Shown: positions 8,922 to 19,288, numbered from the stretch's first letter. The stretch is 64,000 nt of DNA from Flavobacterium sp. HJ-32-4 (GCF_022532105.1 NZ_CP092832.1:992001-1056000), one strand, 5' to 3'. A program made the numbers and translations. The notes: generated by a model not told the origin, from the sequence alone.

Positions 8922-9860
8922 CTATTTTGTTTGGTTGTCCTGACGCAGGAAGCTGTTAATATAAGAAGTTGCGAGTTCCGGATATTGGAACTGTGGTGCG
9001 TGGCCAGCGTCGGGGAGAATGATATGCTGTACGGTCGGCGCGTTTTTCAGCAGCGGGAACCAGTTTTCAGTGGCAAACGAAATGTCATGATCCCCTGATA
9101 CTACCAGTACTGGCGTTTTTAACGTGGCGTATGCCGCTCTGAAATGGTCTTTATCCTCTAAAATGGCCGAATTCGACGCGAAGTAACGTTGAAACACCTC
9201 CGGAGTTGAAGGTACTTTGCTCCAGTCGGTATGTTGCATGATACGTCCCATTGAGGCCTGTGCGGCACTTCGGCTTTTTTCCGATTTAGGTTCGAAGAAA
9301 AGTACAACAGCGTCTTCGAAGTCGTTCACGGGTTTCAACGCTCTTTCCAGAAAAGCCGGTTCAAAAGCCACATCATTTTTGCCCATGGGATTCGTGCCAA
9401 TCAAAACCGTTTTCATAACGCGATCCGGGTGTAAGAACATGACATACTGCGCGACCCAGCCGCCGTATGACCAGCCCATGATGTTGAATTTGTCTATTTT
9501 CAGGTAATCGGCCAGCTTTGTTGCTTCTGATGCAACTTCCTTGATATCCAGTGGTAGCGCGCCTTCCGAGTAGCCGATACCTGCATAATCGAAGGTAATT
9601 ACGGTGTTGTTCGTTGCCAGCATGTCAAGGAAGAGGGGATCCCAGGTGTCGAGCGTACCTCTGAAGCGATTGGTTAGGATAAGAGGCGTTCCGACTCCAA
9701 ATTTTCGGTACGCGATTTTCTTGCCCTCAATAAAGGCGAATTGCGTTTTTGCCGTTAGGGCTGTTTCTTTCATGGTGGTTTTTGCTTTTTGTGAATAAAG
9801 AGGGTGTTGAACGAATAAAGTGGCTCCTAAGAGCAGTGTCAGGAGCTTGATTTTAGGCAT
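8922..9860 (-). CDS. Exported alpha/beta hydrolase
   Basis: Alpha/beta-hydrolase fold with the nucleophile elbow GWSYGG (Ser131 by the start used here), an acidic residue in SGDHDISF and His in DAGHAPQF, i.e. a complete Ser-Asp-His set. The N-terminus (MPKIKLLTLLLGATLF...) is a signal peptide, so the protein is exported. I chose the ATG at 9860 because it directly begins the signal peptide; an ATG at 9896 would add 12 residues and cannot be excluded. It is the first gene of a two-gene unit with the SDR and lies divergently from an HxlR regulator across two inverted repeats, so it is the probable regulatory target. Confidence 0.82.
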   Translation of the reverse strand: MPKIKLLTLLLGATLFVQHPLYSQKAKTTMKETALTAKTQFAFIEGKKIAYRKFGVGTPLILTNRFRGTLDTWDPLFLDMLATNNTVITFDYAGIGYSEGALPLDIKEVASEATKLADYLKIDKFNIMGWSYGGWVAQYVMFLHPDRVMKTVLIGTNPMGKNDVAFEPAFLERALKPVNDFEDAVVLFFEPKSEKSRSAAQASMGRIMQHTDWSKVPSTPEVFQRYFASNSAILEDKDHFRAAYATLKTPVLVVSGDHDISFATENWFPLLKNAPTVQHIILPDAGHAPQFQYPELATSYINSFLRQDNQTK

Positions 9861-9898
9861 TTTAATTGCATTCCATTGTAAATCCTTTGTTGTCATGG

Positions 9899-9929
9899 TT
9901 GATTGTTTTAAATATTAATTGTAAATTTG
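9899..9929 (+). promoter_or_regulatory. Promoter of the HxlR gene
   Basis: TTG at 9899-9901 and TAAATTTG at 9922-9929 are spaced by 20 nt. The expected start point falls inside the first inverted repeat, fitting autorepression. Confidence 0.6.
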
Positions 9930-9944
9930 CTTGCATATTGCAAG
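9930..9944. promoter_or_regulatory. HxlR-type operator, inverted repeat 1
   Basis: CTTGCATATTGCAAG, a perfect palindrome of the form CTTGC-N5-GCAAG, in the divergent spacer between the hydrolase and HxlR genes. Confidence 0.7.
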
Positions 9945-9946
9945 TG

Positions 9947-9978
9947 CAAATATAAATGCATTTACTTGCGTTTTGCAA
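9947..9978 (-). promoter_or_regulatory. Promoter of the hydrolase-SDR unit
   Basis: On the minus strand a TTG (9978-9976) is followed after 21 nt by TATATTTG (9954-9947). The -33 part lies within inverted repeat 2 and the start point within inverted repeat 1. Confidence 0.6.
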
Positions 9979-9979
9979 G
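9965..9979. promoter_or_regulatory. HxlR-type operator, inverted repeat 2
   Basis: CTTGCGTTTTGCAAG, again CTTGC-N5-GCAAG (arms extend to ACTTGC/GCAAGT), centred 35 bp from repeat 1. Confidence 0.7.
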
Positions 9980-9997
9980 TAATTATAACTATTTTTT

Positions 9998-10411
9998 ATG
10001 TCACAGGTAAAAAAAAGATCAAACTGCCTGATTAGCAATTCATTGGAAGTTTTCGGAGACAAGTGGTCGCTCTTGATTGTACGCGATTTGATGTTTAAGA
10101 AAGAGTGCACCTATGGCGATTTTTCGAAATCGGAGGAGAAGATTGCCACCAATATCCTGGCGGCGCGGCTCTTATCGTTAGAGGAAAATGGTATTATCAG
10201 CAAACGCCCGCATCCTGACAGTAAAGCGAAAGTCTTGTATCGTCTGACCCAGAAGGGGGTTGATTTATTGCCGATTATCGCAGAGATCAATCTGTGGGCC
10301 GAGAAATATTACGTCGTTTCGGACGAGCGGAAGGCCATGTTGGCGGAAATACACCGCGATAAAGATGGGTTCATCCAAAAAAACAGGGATGAACTGGAGC
10401 CCTATATATAA
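9998..10411 (+). CDS. HxlR-family transcriptional regulator
   Basis: A 137-residue single-domain winged-helix regulator. The family signature is clear: SLEVFGDKWSLLIVRDLMF near the N-terminus, the recognition region ATNILAARLLSLEENGII, and the wing KVLYRLTQKGVDLLPII. HxlR proteins are dimeric and commonly sense reactive electrophiles or redox state, often controlling a neighbouring oxidoreductase. The divergent spacer holds two CTTGC-N5-GCAAG palindromes overlapping both promoters, so it very likely controls itself and the hydrolase-SDR unit. It has a single cysteine near the N-terminus (RSNCLI), the position used for sensing in some members (family knowledge; not shown here). Confidence 0.92.
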   Translation: MSQVKKRSNCLISNSLEVFGDKWSLLIVRDLMFKKECTYGDFSKSEEKIATNILAARLLSLEENGIISKRPHPDSKAKVLYRLTQKGVDLLPIIAEINLWAEKYYVVSDERKAMLAEIHRDKDGFIQKNRDELEPYI

Positions 10412-10463
10412 TCACAGACGTTTCTGCGTTCGAAAAAGGGGTTATAAATAGCGAGACCCAAAC

Positions 10464-10494
10464 AAAAAGGCTGCCCTAAAGGCAGCCTTTTCTT
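10464..10494. terminator. Bidirectional terminator
   Basis: A perfect 10-bp stem (AAAGGCTGCC with GGCAGCCTTT) with a 5-nt loop, A-rich before and T-rich after, lies between the convergent HxlR and SDR genes. Confidence 0.88.
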
Positions 10495-10510
10495 CTTATT
10501 GGGGGACTAC

Positions 10511-11326
10511 TTATCCGTGCGCTTCTACCGAGAGATCGTTCACTTCCTCCCATTTTGCCAAACGGTCGGCGTATACGTGTTGTACCCAAGGAAGGGCCGT
10601 CGCGCCAAAGAATACCCGCGCAGGTGGGTTCTCGGCATGCACGATTTTCAACATCGGCCCTACGGTTGCATCCGGATTGCCATAAGGCAAATTCCGCATT
10701 TCCTCGTACTTCACTTCTTTAAAGTCGTTATACGCGTCAATCGGCTGACTTCTTACGCCTGATGAACCCGAAAAGTCGGTAGTATACCCGATTGGTTCGA
10801 TCAGGGTTGTTTTGATACCGAAGCTTTTTACCTCTTCCGCCAGGGCTTCGGTAATGGCCTCCACCGCCCATTTTGACGAATTGTAGATGCCTAACAGCGG
10901 AATTGAAACAATGCCTAATAAACTGGATACTTGTATGATATGGCCGAAGCCCTGCTTCCTCATGACGGGCAGCGCGGCCTGGGTGACCCACAGTAAGCCG
11001 AAGACGTTTGTTTCGAACTGTGTGCGGACCTCTTCTTCACTCGCCTCTTCGATGGTTCCAAATAGGCCATATCCGGCGTTGTTGATTACGACATCCAGTG
11101 TGCCAAAATGCTGTTGCGCCTGGTTCACTACGTCAAAACACTGCGCCTTGTTCGTTACGTCGAGTGCTATCGTAAGCAGTGATGCGCCATACTCGGCTGC
11201 CAGATCGCCCAGTGCCGCCGTATTCCGCGCAGTTGCTACTACGTTATGGCCGTTTTGCAATAGCGCTTCGGTCCAGATTTTTCCAAATCCCCTTGCAGCG
11301 CCTGTGATTAAAATCGTTTTACCCAT
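10511..11326 (-). CDS. Short-chain dehydrogenase/reductase (SDR)
   Basis: A 271-residue classical SDR. TGAARGFG at residues 8-15 binds the cofactor, NNAG is near residue 86, the catalytic Ser is in QVSSLLG and YxxxK is in YNSSKWAVE. The sequence GGLWVTQAALPVMRKQ-like helix and the TTLIEPIGYTTDF segment place it with oxidoreductases such as 3-ketoacyl or retinol-type SDRs, but substrate prediction is not safe. It is only distantly similar to the SDR at 8116-8919. It is followed toward 10.5 kb by a bidirectional terminator and is transcribed separately from the AraC gene upstream, with a ~84-nt gap. Confidence 0.85.
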   Translation of the reverse strand: MGKTILITGAARGFGKIWTEALLQNGHNVVATARNTAALGDLAAEYGASLLTIALDVTNKAQCFDVVNQAQQHFGTLDVVINNAGYGLFGTIEEASEEEVRTQFETNVFGLLWVTQAALPVMRKQGFGHIIQVSSLLGIVSIPLLGIYNSSKWAVEAITEALAEEVKSFGIKTTLIEPIGYTTDFSGSSGVRSQPIDAYNDFKEVKYEEMRNLPYGNPDATVGPMLKIVHAENPPARVFFGATALPWVQHVYADRLAKWEEVNDLSVEAHG

Positions 11327-11395
11327 GATTTTATTTTTATGTTAGAAACCTAAATACGGGGAACAAAACTAGTTTACAGAAAGCCGGAAGGGGTA

Positions 11396-11433
11396 ATGAA
11401 TATCGAGTAATTAATTATGAATATCGAGTAATT
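11396..11433. repeat. 17-bp tandem direct repeat at the AraC gene 3' end
   Basis: ATGAATATCGAGTAATT occurs at 11396-11412 and again at 11417-11433, a 21-bp period. The second copy encodes the last residues (LLDIHN) of the AraC protein; the first lies mostly past its stop codon. Confidence 0.8.
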
Positions 11434-12304
11434 TTGCACGAACTGTTTTTGGTATCGTGCCCGTCACTCGTTTGAAGTAATTATTAAAATAGCTCGGATA
11501 TTCGAATCCAAGTGCATACGCGACATCGGCGATACTCCAATCTGTGTGCTGCAGTAGTGCCTTTGCCTCACTTACGATTCGGTCAGACAGGTGCGCCGTA
11601 ATAGGTCGCCCTGTCACTTCACGTACGGATCGGTTCAGGTGGTTCACATGCAGGGAAAGGCAATTTGCGTAATCTTGTGGGGTCCTCAGCATGAGAGGAC
11701 GCTCTTTGCTTTCGATCGGGAACTGTTTCTCCAATAAGTCCATGAACATATGCGTGATGCGTGATGCCGCATTATGGTGCCTGATGATGTTCGACGACGG
11801 ATTGATCTTAAGCACTTCGTGGTTTATAAGTCCTATATAATTCCGAATGAGGTCGTCCTTAAACAAATACGCGGTATCGCGCTCCGCGTAGATTTTCCGG
11901 AAGAGCAGGTCCATAAAGTCGGCTTGTTCCCGATTAAGTTCATACACCGCCGGCGCCCCAATCTTAAAGAGCGGCAGCCGTGAAAGCGTGTCGGTTCGCT
12001 CTCCTACCTTTAGGAATTCCTCTGAAAATACGCAGGCATAGCCCTTCGTAATCGGCTCAAACACCTCCCAGGCATAGGGGATGTGGGGGTTGCCAAAAAA
12101 CAAGAAAGTACCTTTCACCTCATAGACCGTATCGCCATAGCGGATAACTGCATGCCCGGTGTTGATAGAGATTTTATAGAAATCCCGCCGGCTGGAGAAG
12201 GGAACCGCTTTAAATGAGGCATCTATTTCATATACCTTAAAGCCCTTTAGTTTGATTTCGCCTTGGCTGAAATGGGGGGCGTTTGAAACCGATTGTTTTT
12301 TCAT
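11411..12304 (-). CDS. AraC-family transcriptional regulator
   Basis: 297 residues: an N-terminal cupin-like sensing domain (RYGDTVYEVKGTFLFFGNPHIPYAWE, about residues 55-85) and a C-terminal AraC/XylS double helix-turn-helix with SIADVAYALGFEYPSYFNNYFKRVTGTIPKTVR at about residues 254-286. It probably activates the neighbouring oxidoreductase genes in response to a small molecule, but nothing in the sequence identifies the ligand. A -7-like TAACTTCG ends 4 nt before the ATG. The C-terminus shows a small tandem duplication (11396-11433). Confidence 0.88.
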   Translation of the reverse strand: MKKQSVSNAPHFSQGEIKLKGFKVYEIDASFKAVPFSSRRDFYKISINTGHAVIRYGDTVYEVKGTFLFFGNPHIPYAWEVFEPITKGYACVFSEEFLKVGERTDTLSRLPLFKIGAPAVYELNREQADFMDLLFRKIYAERDTAYLFKDDLIRNYIGLINHEVLKINPSSNIIRHHNAASRITHMFMDLLEKQFPIESKERPLMLRTPQDYANCLSLHVNHLNRSVREVTGRPITAHLSDRIVSEAKALLQHTDWSIADVAYALGFEYPSYFNNYFKRVTGTIPKTVRAKLLDIHN

Positions 12305-12308
12305 GGCA

Positions 12309-12316
12309 CGAAGTTA
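12309..12316 (-). promoter_or_regulatory. -7 box abutting the AraC gene
   Basis: TAACTTCG on the minus strand ends 4 nt before the start codon; one base differs from TAnnTTTG. Confidence 0.35.
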
Positions 12317-12407
12317 TGAAATTCAATCACTTCTTTAATCAAAGGTGTTTGTTCGGAAGGATGCTTTTGGGAAACACATTCGCCCGTCTAAACCAGATTA
12401 AAGCCCA

Positions 12408-12436
12408 TTTGGTGTCGCCTCCTTAAGCTATTTTTG
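12408..12436 (+). promoter_or_regulatory. Orphan plus-strand promoter-like sequence
   Basis: TTTG (12408-12411), a 17-nt spacer and TATTTTTG (12429-12436) point rightward, but no plus-strand gene follows; the next 570 bp carry a minus-strand gene. Chance cannot be excluded. Confidence 0.3.
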
Positions 12437-12471
12437 CCAGGAAGTCCTTGTCGGACGGTACGTCCCCTAGA

Positions 12472-13041
12472 TTACAGCGGTTTACTTATCCCGATGTTTT
12501 CTTTTACGTGCTTGTCAGGATGCAGTATGAGCTTCGATACGAAGTCTGCTATACTTTTTCTGGAGACGGCGGTGCCCGTTTCCGGTTGTCCTTTCAATGT
12601 TGTGATATAGTCGATTTCATTGGCATTTGTAAACCAGTCGGGGCGCAAAATGGTATAGTCCAAACCAGAGGCTTCAATAACGTCCGCTAACGCTCGGTAA
12701 GGTTCCAACACCGGTTTAAGCGGCTTGTCGTAAATGCCGATCGAACTAATTGCGATGATCCTTTTTACATTCGATTCCTCCATAGCGGCCACTGTGTTTC
12801 TTGCCATCGCGCCGAGGTTTCCGGCGAGATTGACGTATACGATATCCTGACCCTTCACCGCATTTTTTACATCCGTATAGTTCAGGGCATCGCCTTCAAT
12901 GACCTTGAAATGATTCGGATTGGCAATACGGTTTTTATTCCGGGCAAATAGCGTCAATTCGAGATGTTCTTTTTCTGAAAGTGCCTCGATTACCACCTTC
13001 GCCAGGCTTCCTGTGGCTCCTATAATCAGTACTTTTTTCAT
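12472..13041 (-). CDS. NAD(P)-binding SDR-like protein (NmrA/SDR_a5 type)
   Basis: A 189-residue atypical SDR. The N-terminal Rossmann motif GATGSLAKVV (residues 8-17) and the strand KVIEGDALN / DIVYVNLAG are as in the NmrA/YwnB/flavin-reductase-like group. The YxxxK motif appears as the derivative EPYRALADVIEASGLDYTILRPDWF, the usual NmrA form in which the lysine is lost. Such proteins either reduce small substrates or act as NAD(P) sensors. The DUF4440 gene is 11 nt upstream on the same strand, so they probably form a unit. Confidence 0.8.
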   Translation of the reverse strand: MKKVLIIGATGSLAKVVIEALSEKEHLELTLFARNKNRIANPNHFKVIEGDALNYTDVKNAVKGQDIVYVNLAGNLGAMARNTVAAMEESNVKRIIAISSIGIYDKPLKPVLEPYRALADVIEASGLDYTILRPDWFTNANEIDYITTLKGQPETGTAVSRKSIADFVSKLILHPDKHVKENIGISKPL

Positions 13042-13052
13042 GTTTTATAATG

Positions 13053-13511
13053 TTAGAAGGTTCTGGCAACCGAATTAAGGATGATCCATTGCCCGTTCCG
13101 TTTTTCAAGCTGCATGGTTTGCTGCAGGGGCCAAACATGACGCGAACCCCAGATACATGCGTCAAGAAGGCTTCGCCCCACGAACGTGGCCCGGTTGCCG
13201 TGCAGGTGCACTTCCTGGCTTACCACTTCCGCACCGTAGTATTTCATTCCCTCGGTCTCGATTTCCCGTAACCATTCTCCCCGGGGTTGAACGTAACCGG
13301 TAATATGGGTTAAGGTAAAATTTGTGTCAAGTAGGGTTTGTAAACCGCGAATATCTTTGGCAATCATCCGTTCGGTCAAAACGGAGGTAGCCTTGACGAC
13401 TTCTTGTTGTTCGGCTGTGAGGGATGCTTCCATGTTGGGGTTATGAGGAGGGTTCTGTGCCCCTCCCGTTATGCTTAGTAAGAGGAAAAAGAGTAGAAGG
13501 GTTGCTTTCAT
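13053..13511 (-). CDS. Exported DUF4440 / SnoaL-like protein
   Basis: 152 residues with a signal peptide (first ~18 residues, ending GGAQ) followed by an NTF2-like alpha+beta fold: LTERMIAKDIRGLQTLLDTNFTLTHITGY and HGNRATFVGRSL, then WILNSVARTF at the C-terminus, as in DUF4440/SnoaL-like proteins. Such domains can bind or isomerise small hydrophobic molecules; no catalytic residues can be named. It sits between the NAD(P)-binding gene and the aldo/keto reductase relic. Confidence 0.75.
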   Translation of the reverse strand: MKATLLLFFLLLSITGGAQNPPHNPNMEASLTAEQQEVVKATSVLTERMIAKDIRGLQTLLDTNFTLTHITGYVQPRGEWLREIETEGMKYYGAEVVSQEVHLHGNRATFVGRSLLDACIWGSRHVWPLQQTMQLEKRNGQWIILNSVARTF

Positions 13512-13535
13512 CCCGTGTCGCTGTTTTTTGGCGCG

Positions 13536-13625
13536 TTATAGCAGGGGCGGATCGATCCCGCAACAGGTTGACGTCACATCATTTATAACCTCTATTCCGG
13601 TGTTTCCAAACTTTACGTATTCCAT
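13536..13625 (-). pseudogene. N-terminal relic of an aldo/keto reductase
   Basis: The minus strand from the ATG at 13625 reads MEYVKFGNTGIEV, the characteristic first strand of aldo/keto reductases, then departs into unrelated residues and stops after 29 codons at 13536. No GLGCM or catalytic motif follows. The two adjacent full-length reductases have related but not identical N-termini ([13 protein letters not shown] in the second). I read it as what is left of a third reductase gene after a deletion. Confidence 0.5.
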
Positions 13626-13650
13626 GATATTTTGTGTGTATGATACGGGT

Positions 13651-15898
<2,248 letters not shown>

Positions 15899-16019
15899 TC
15901 ATTAAATGACAGGACAAAATTCAACAAGATCAGAGGATGCCCTTGTATACGGATTACCTAAATAATTACCATTATTACCGATTGGCTTACTGAATTGCGC
16001 ATCAGTCGTTTAAATGCCA

Positions 16020-16027
16020 TATTTTCG
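16020..16027 (+). promoter_or_regulatory. Possible -7 box of the second AraC gene
   Basis: TATTTTCG with a TTG 22 nt upstream (15995-15997). It lies downstream of an earlier in-frame ATG at 16014, which favours the start at 16047. Confidence 0.35.
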
Positions 16028-16046
16028 TTGTGCAATTACACATCCT

Positions 16047-16937
16047 ATGAATTTCATCCACTTCAAAACGATAGCCGATTACGACCAATTCAATAACAAC
16101 GAAACGCTCCATCCGTTGGTAAGTATCGTTGATTTATCCAAAGCCCACCCCAGGCGACAGTATAAGATGGCGTTTAATGTCTATTGCATTGTACTGAAAC
16201 AGGTCAACTGTGGCGATGTCAAATACGGAAACAGTCATTATGATTATCAGGAAGGTACTTTGGTGTTTTTTAGTCCGGGCCAGGTGGTGGAAGTCCTGAA
16301 CAACGACTACTATCAACCCTACGGAACGGCATTGGTCTTCCATCCGGATCTTATCCACAACACGCCATTGGGCAAGCAGATCCATGACTATTCCTTCTTT
16401 TCATACAACATCAACGAAGCTTTACACCTGTCGGAGAAGGAACGAAAACTCATTATGGACTGCTTCTACAAGATCAGGTATGAATTGCAACAGTCGATCG
16501 ACAGGCATAGTAAAACCCTCATCGCATCAAACATTGAATTGTTGTTGCGGTACTGCAACCGTTTTTACGACCGTCAATTCATAACGCGGGAAAACCTTAA
16601 TAGAGGCACGCTTGAAAAGTTCGAAGCCTTACTGAACGGGTACTTCCAATCAGATAAGCCGCAGCGCATCGGGATTCCAACTGTTGCCTATTGCGCCAAC
16701 GAGTTGAACCTTTCGGCCAATTATTTTGGCGATTTGATTAAAAAGGAAACAGGCACATCGGCGCAGGAATACATACAAACCAAAATCATCGATGTGGCCA
16801 AAACCCGCGTATTTGATATCGATAAATCCATAAGCCAGATCGCATATGAGTTAGGCTTTAAATATCCGCAGCACTTCACTCGTTTATTTAAACAGAAGGT
16901 GGGATTGACGCCAAATGAATACAAACGACTGAATTAA
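16047..16937 (+). CDS. AraC-family transcriptional regulator
   Basis: 296 residues with an N-terminal cupin-like sensor (YDYQEGTLVFFSPGQVVEVL, about residues 76-95) and C-terminal AraC helix-turn-helix pair, ending SQIAYELGFKYPQHFTRLFKQKVGLTPNEYKRLN-like. The first helix-turn-helix is in VAYCANELNLSANYFGDLIKKETG. It is divergent from the aldo/keto reductase pair and probably controls it, and reads on 12 nt later into the antiporter gene. The ATG at 16014 would add 11 residues but overlaps the likely promoter, so I prefer 16047. Confidence 0.88.
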   Translation: MNFIHFKTIADYDQFNNNETLHPLVSIVDLSKAHPRRQYKMAFNVYCIVLKQVNCGDVKYGNSHYDYQEGTLVFFSPGQVVEVLNNDYYQPYGTALVFHPDLIHNTPLGKQIHDYSFFSYNINEALHLSEKERKLIMDCFYKIRYELQQSIDRHSKTLIASNIELLLRYCNRFYDRQFITRENLNRGTLEKFEALLNGYFQSDKPQRIGIPTVAYCANELNLSANYFGDLIKKETGTSAQEYIQTKIIDVAKTRVFDIDKSISQIAYELGFKYPQHFTRLFKQKVGLTPNEYKRLN

Positions 16938-16949
16938 GCCACGCGGCAT

Positions 16950-18530
16950 ATGATCGAGAACTTTTCTTTCATCCTGGCGTTACTGGCGGCTATCGTGTTT
17001 GTAATCATGCTGGCCGATAAAATGCGAGTGGCGTATCCTATTCTATTGGTCATTAGCGGCCTGGCGATTAGCTTCATTCCGGATATCCCGTCCGTCAGGA
17101 TAAAGCCCGAAATGCTCTTTGTGTTGTTTTTACCACCGCTTCTCTATGAAGCTGCGTGGGCCATTTCCTGGAAAGAGCTATGGCGATGGCGCCGGATTAT
17201 CTTCAGCTTCGCCTTTGTGGTGGTGTTCTTTACTGCGGTTTGCGTTGCGTTGTTTGCCAACTTTATCATTCCCGGATTTTCACTTGCCCTCGGCTTTTTA
17301 CTCGGAGGCATTGTGTCTCCGCCCGACGCCGTCAGCACTTCGGCTATTTTGAAGTTTGTAAAGGTGCCGCGAAGAATGGCGTCGGTTCTCGAGGGGGAGA
17401 GTTTGTTGAACGATGCATCTTCACTGATTGTTTTCCGGTTTGCGTTGGTGGCGGTCGCAACAGGGCAGTTCATATGGCAGGAGGCCTTACTTAGTTTTGG
17501 ATGGATGATAGCCGGCGGTTTGGGCGTGGGACTTGCGATTGGATTCGTATTTATGCAACTGCACAGGCGCCTTCCCACAAATGCCAATATGGACATTGTT
17601 TTCACGTTCATCACGCCGTATCTGATATACATCGTGGCAGAGGAACTCCACTGCTCCGGTGTTATCGCAGTGGTGAGCGGCGGTTTGTTGCTGTCAACGA
17701 GACGCTACACAATCTTTTCCAGTGACGTTCGGCTGAAAGCGGTGAACGTATGGGAAAGTTTGTGCTTTCTGCTCAATGGCTGTATCTTCCTGCTCATCGG
17801 ATTGGAATTACCCGAAATAACAAAGGGATTGGCCGTTGAAGGAGTGCCGCTACCTACCGCCATTTCGTATGGTGTGATTATCAGTTTCCTGCTCATTGCG
17901 ATCCGGTTGGTGGCTTCGTATATGGCGGTGGTGGTAACATGGGTCGCGAAGCATTTCATCACCGTAGCCGATGCGAGAAATCCGGGATACCAGGCGCCGT
18001 TGGTTGTGGGATGGGCCGGAATGAGGGGTGTCGTTTCGTTGGCCGCTGCACTGTCAATCCCGATCAACCTGGCGGACGGAACGCTGTTTCCCCACCGGAA
18101 TCTGATCCTTTTTATTACGTTCACGGTTATTTTGGTGACGTTAGTGGTACAGGGGCTGACACTGCCGTTGCTGATCCGGAAAGTAAAACTCACCGATCCT
18201 GATGAGGTCTATTCAAAAGACGATATCGCGTTGATGCTTAAAAAAGAACTCGCCCATCAGGCACTTGCCTTTCTGGATCGCCACTTTCCGGAAAAGCGTC
18301 ATTCCCATGCATTTTTCTCGCAGTTGGCGGATCACTATCAGTTGATGAAAGACGCGGAAGAGGTGCGGATTTTAGATCCGGAATCGCGGCGTATCTACGC
18401 TCAGCTCCTGCAATACCAACGCGACTGGCTGCTGACCAAAAACAGGAATAAAGTGTTTTTAGACGAAGCGCTCATACGGGAAGAGATACGGTTTATCGAT
18501 CTTGAGGAAGAAATGATGTATAGAAAATAA
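16950..18530 (+). CDS. CPA1-family Na+(or K+)/H+ antiporter
   Basis: A 526-residue inner-membrane antiporter. The first ~420 residues form about twelve membrane segments with the CPA1 signatures LFLPPLLYEAAW, GGIVSPPDAVSTSAIL and EGESLLNDASSLIVF (Asn-Asp at the ion site). The last ~120 residues are a hydrophilic cytoplasmic tail with KKELAHQALAFLDRHFPEK and a helical, charged segment, as in the YjcE/NhaP-like group. It exchanges monovalent cations for protons to control pH or salt. The gene starts 12 nt after the AraC gene and may be read together with it. Confidence 0.9.
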   Translation: MIENFSFILALLAAIVFVIMLADKMRVAYPILLVISGLAISFIPDIPSVRIKPEMLFVLFLPPLLYEAAWAISWKELWRWRRIIFSFAFVVVFFTAVCVALFANFIIPGFSLALGFLLGGIVSPPDAVSTSAILKFVKVPRRMASVLEGESLLNDASSLIVFRFALVAVATGQFIWQEALLSFGWMIAGGLGVGLAIGFVFMQLHRRLPTNANMDIVFTFITPYLIYIVAEELHCSGVIAVVSGGLLLSTRRYTIFSSDVRLKAVNVWESLCFLLNGCIFLLIGLELPEITKGLAVEGVPLPTAISYGVIISFLLIAIRLVASYMAVVVTWVAKHFITVADARNPGYQAPLVVGWAGMRGVVSLAAALSIPINLADGTLFPHRNLILFITFTVILVTLVVQGLTLPLLIRKVKLTDPDEVYSKDDIALMLKKELAHQALAFLDRHFPEKRHSHAFFSQLADHYQLMKDAEEVRILDPESRRIYAQLLQYQRDWLLTKNRNKVFLDEALIREEIRFIDLEEEMMYRK

Positions 18531-18594
18531 GAGCGACCGGTCGTTTTGCCTTTATCTGTTTGTTGTATATCCCAAAAGCACAGGCTATTCCAAA

Positions 18595-18622
18595 TAAAAA
18601 ATGCTCCCCATAGGGAGCATTT
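18595..18622. terminator. Terminator of tRNA-Ser and antiporter
   Basis: A perfect 8-bp stem (ATGCTCCC with GGGAGCAT) has an A run before it. On the minus strand this gives a T run after the hairpin, 9 nt beyond the tRNA-Ser 3' end. Confidence 0.85.
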
Positions 18623-18630
18623 CAATTTTG

Positions 18631-18718
18631 CAGAGAGGAAGGGATTCGAACCCTCGATACTCTTTTGGAGTATACACACTTTCCAGGCGTGCGCCTTCGA
18701 CCACTCGGCCACCTCTCT
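18631..18718 (-). tRNA. tRNA-Ser (anticodon GGA)
   Basis: The minus strand folds into a class II tRNA of 88 nt. It has a 7-bp acceptor stem (AGAGAGG with CCTCTCT) and discriminator G, anticodon arm CACGC-CTGGAAA-GTGTG giving anticodon GGA, a long variable arm (TACTC...GAGTA) and T arm GAGGG-TTCGAAT-CCCTT with one mispair-tolerant end. CCA is not encoded. It reads UCC and UCU codons. Confidence 0.95.
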
Positions 18719-18835
18719 AAAAATGCGGTTGCAAATAACGTAAAAAAATACGGGTTATAAAACTTTGACGGGCTAAAATGCAATCGCCGCCCGCCTTAGG
18801 GAAAACGCGGGGCTATGATGGGTCGTGATGGCCAC

Positions 18836-19288
18836 TTAGTTGACCCGGTTGATCTGTTCGACCTTGTCTTTCCAGTATTGCATCAGGCAGAAGCAAACCG
18901 CCAGTGAGGCTGCGACCGCTTCGAAGGTCAATCCGATACAATACATGTAAACACTCAGTTTGCCGCCGCCGAAGATGAAACTATCAGGCAGTTTCCGCAG
19001 GTAGTTGATGCCACCCATTGCTTCGATATAAATCAACAGTCCAACGATGCTGAGCGCGCCGCCGATCAACGACGTGATGAGTCCGGAAAGGAAGTTCTTG
19101 TTATAACCCCGTAAACCGTCCTTCACGTTCCCGCTGATGGTGCGGTTCACGCCATACATCACGATGAAGGCGTTGAAGATGCGGAGCCAGAATACACCGG
19201 AAAGTCCGAGTACTTCCAATAGGATGAAGTAAAGCCCGATGCCAAGAAAAATGAGAAAGCCGTTGGTTAATTCGCGTGCGTATTTCAT
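18836..19288 (-). CDS. Four-helix membrane protein, unknown function
   Basis: 150 residues with four predicted membrane segments (about residues 10-30, 33-47, 68-88 and 112-136) separated by short loops, and a charged C-terminus (YWKDKVEQINRVN). The size and topology resemble the small four-helix DUF4199-like proteins of Bacteroidota, but I see no motif that proves membership. It stands alone, with about 108 nt to the next gene upstream. Confidence 0.7.
   Translation of the reverse strand: MKYARELTNGFLIFLGIGLYFILLEVLGLSGVFWLRIFNAFIVMYGVNRTISGNVKDGLRGYNKNFLSGLITSLIGGALSIVGLLIYIEAMGGINYLRKLPDSFIFGGGKLSVYMYCIGLTFEAVAASLAVCFCLMQYWKDKVEQINRVN

Noticed and set aside
18531..18560. Palindrome CGACCGGTCG after the antiporter stop as a terminator
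   Set aside because: It leaves a loop of only two bases at best and has a weak T run; the 18595-18622 hairpin is a clear terminator instead.
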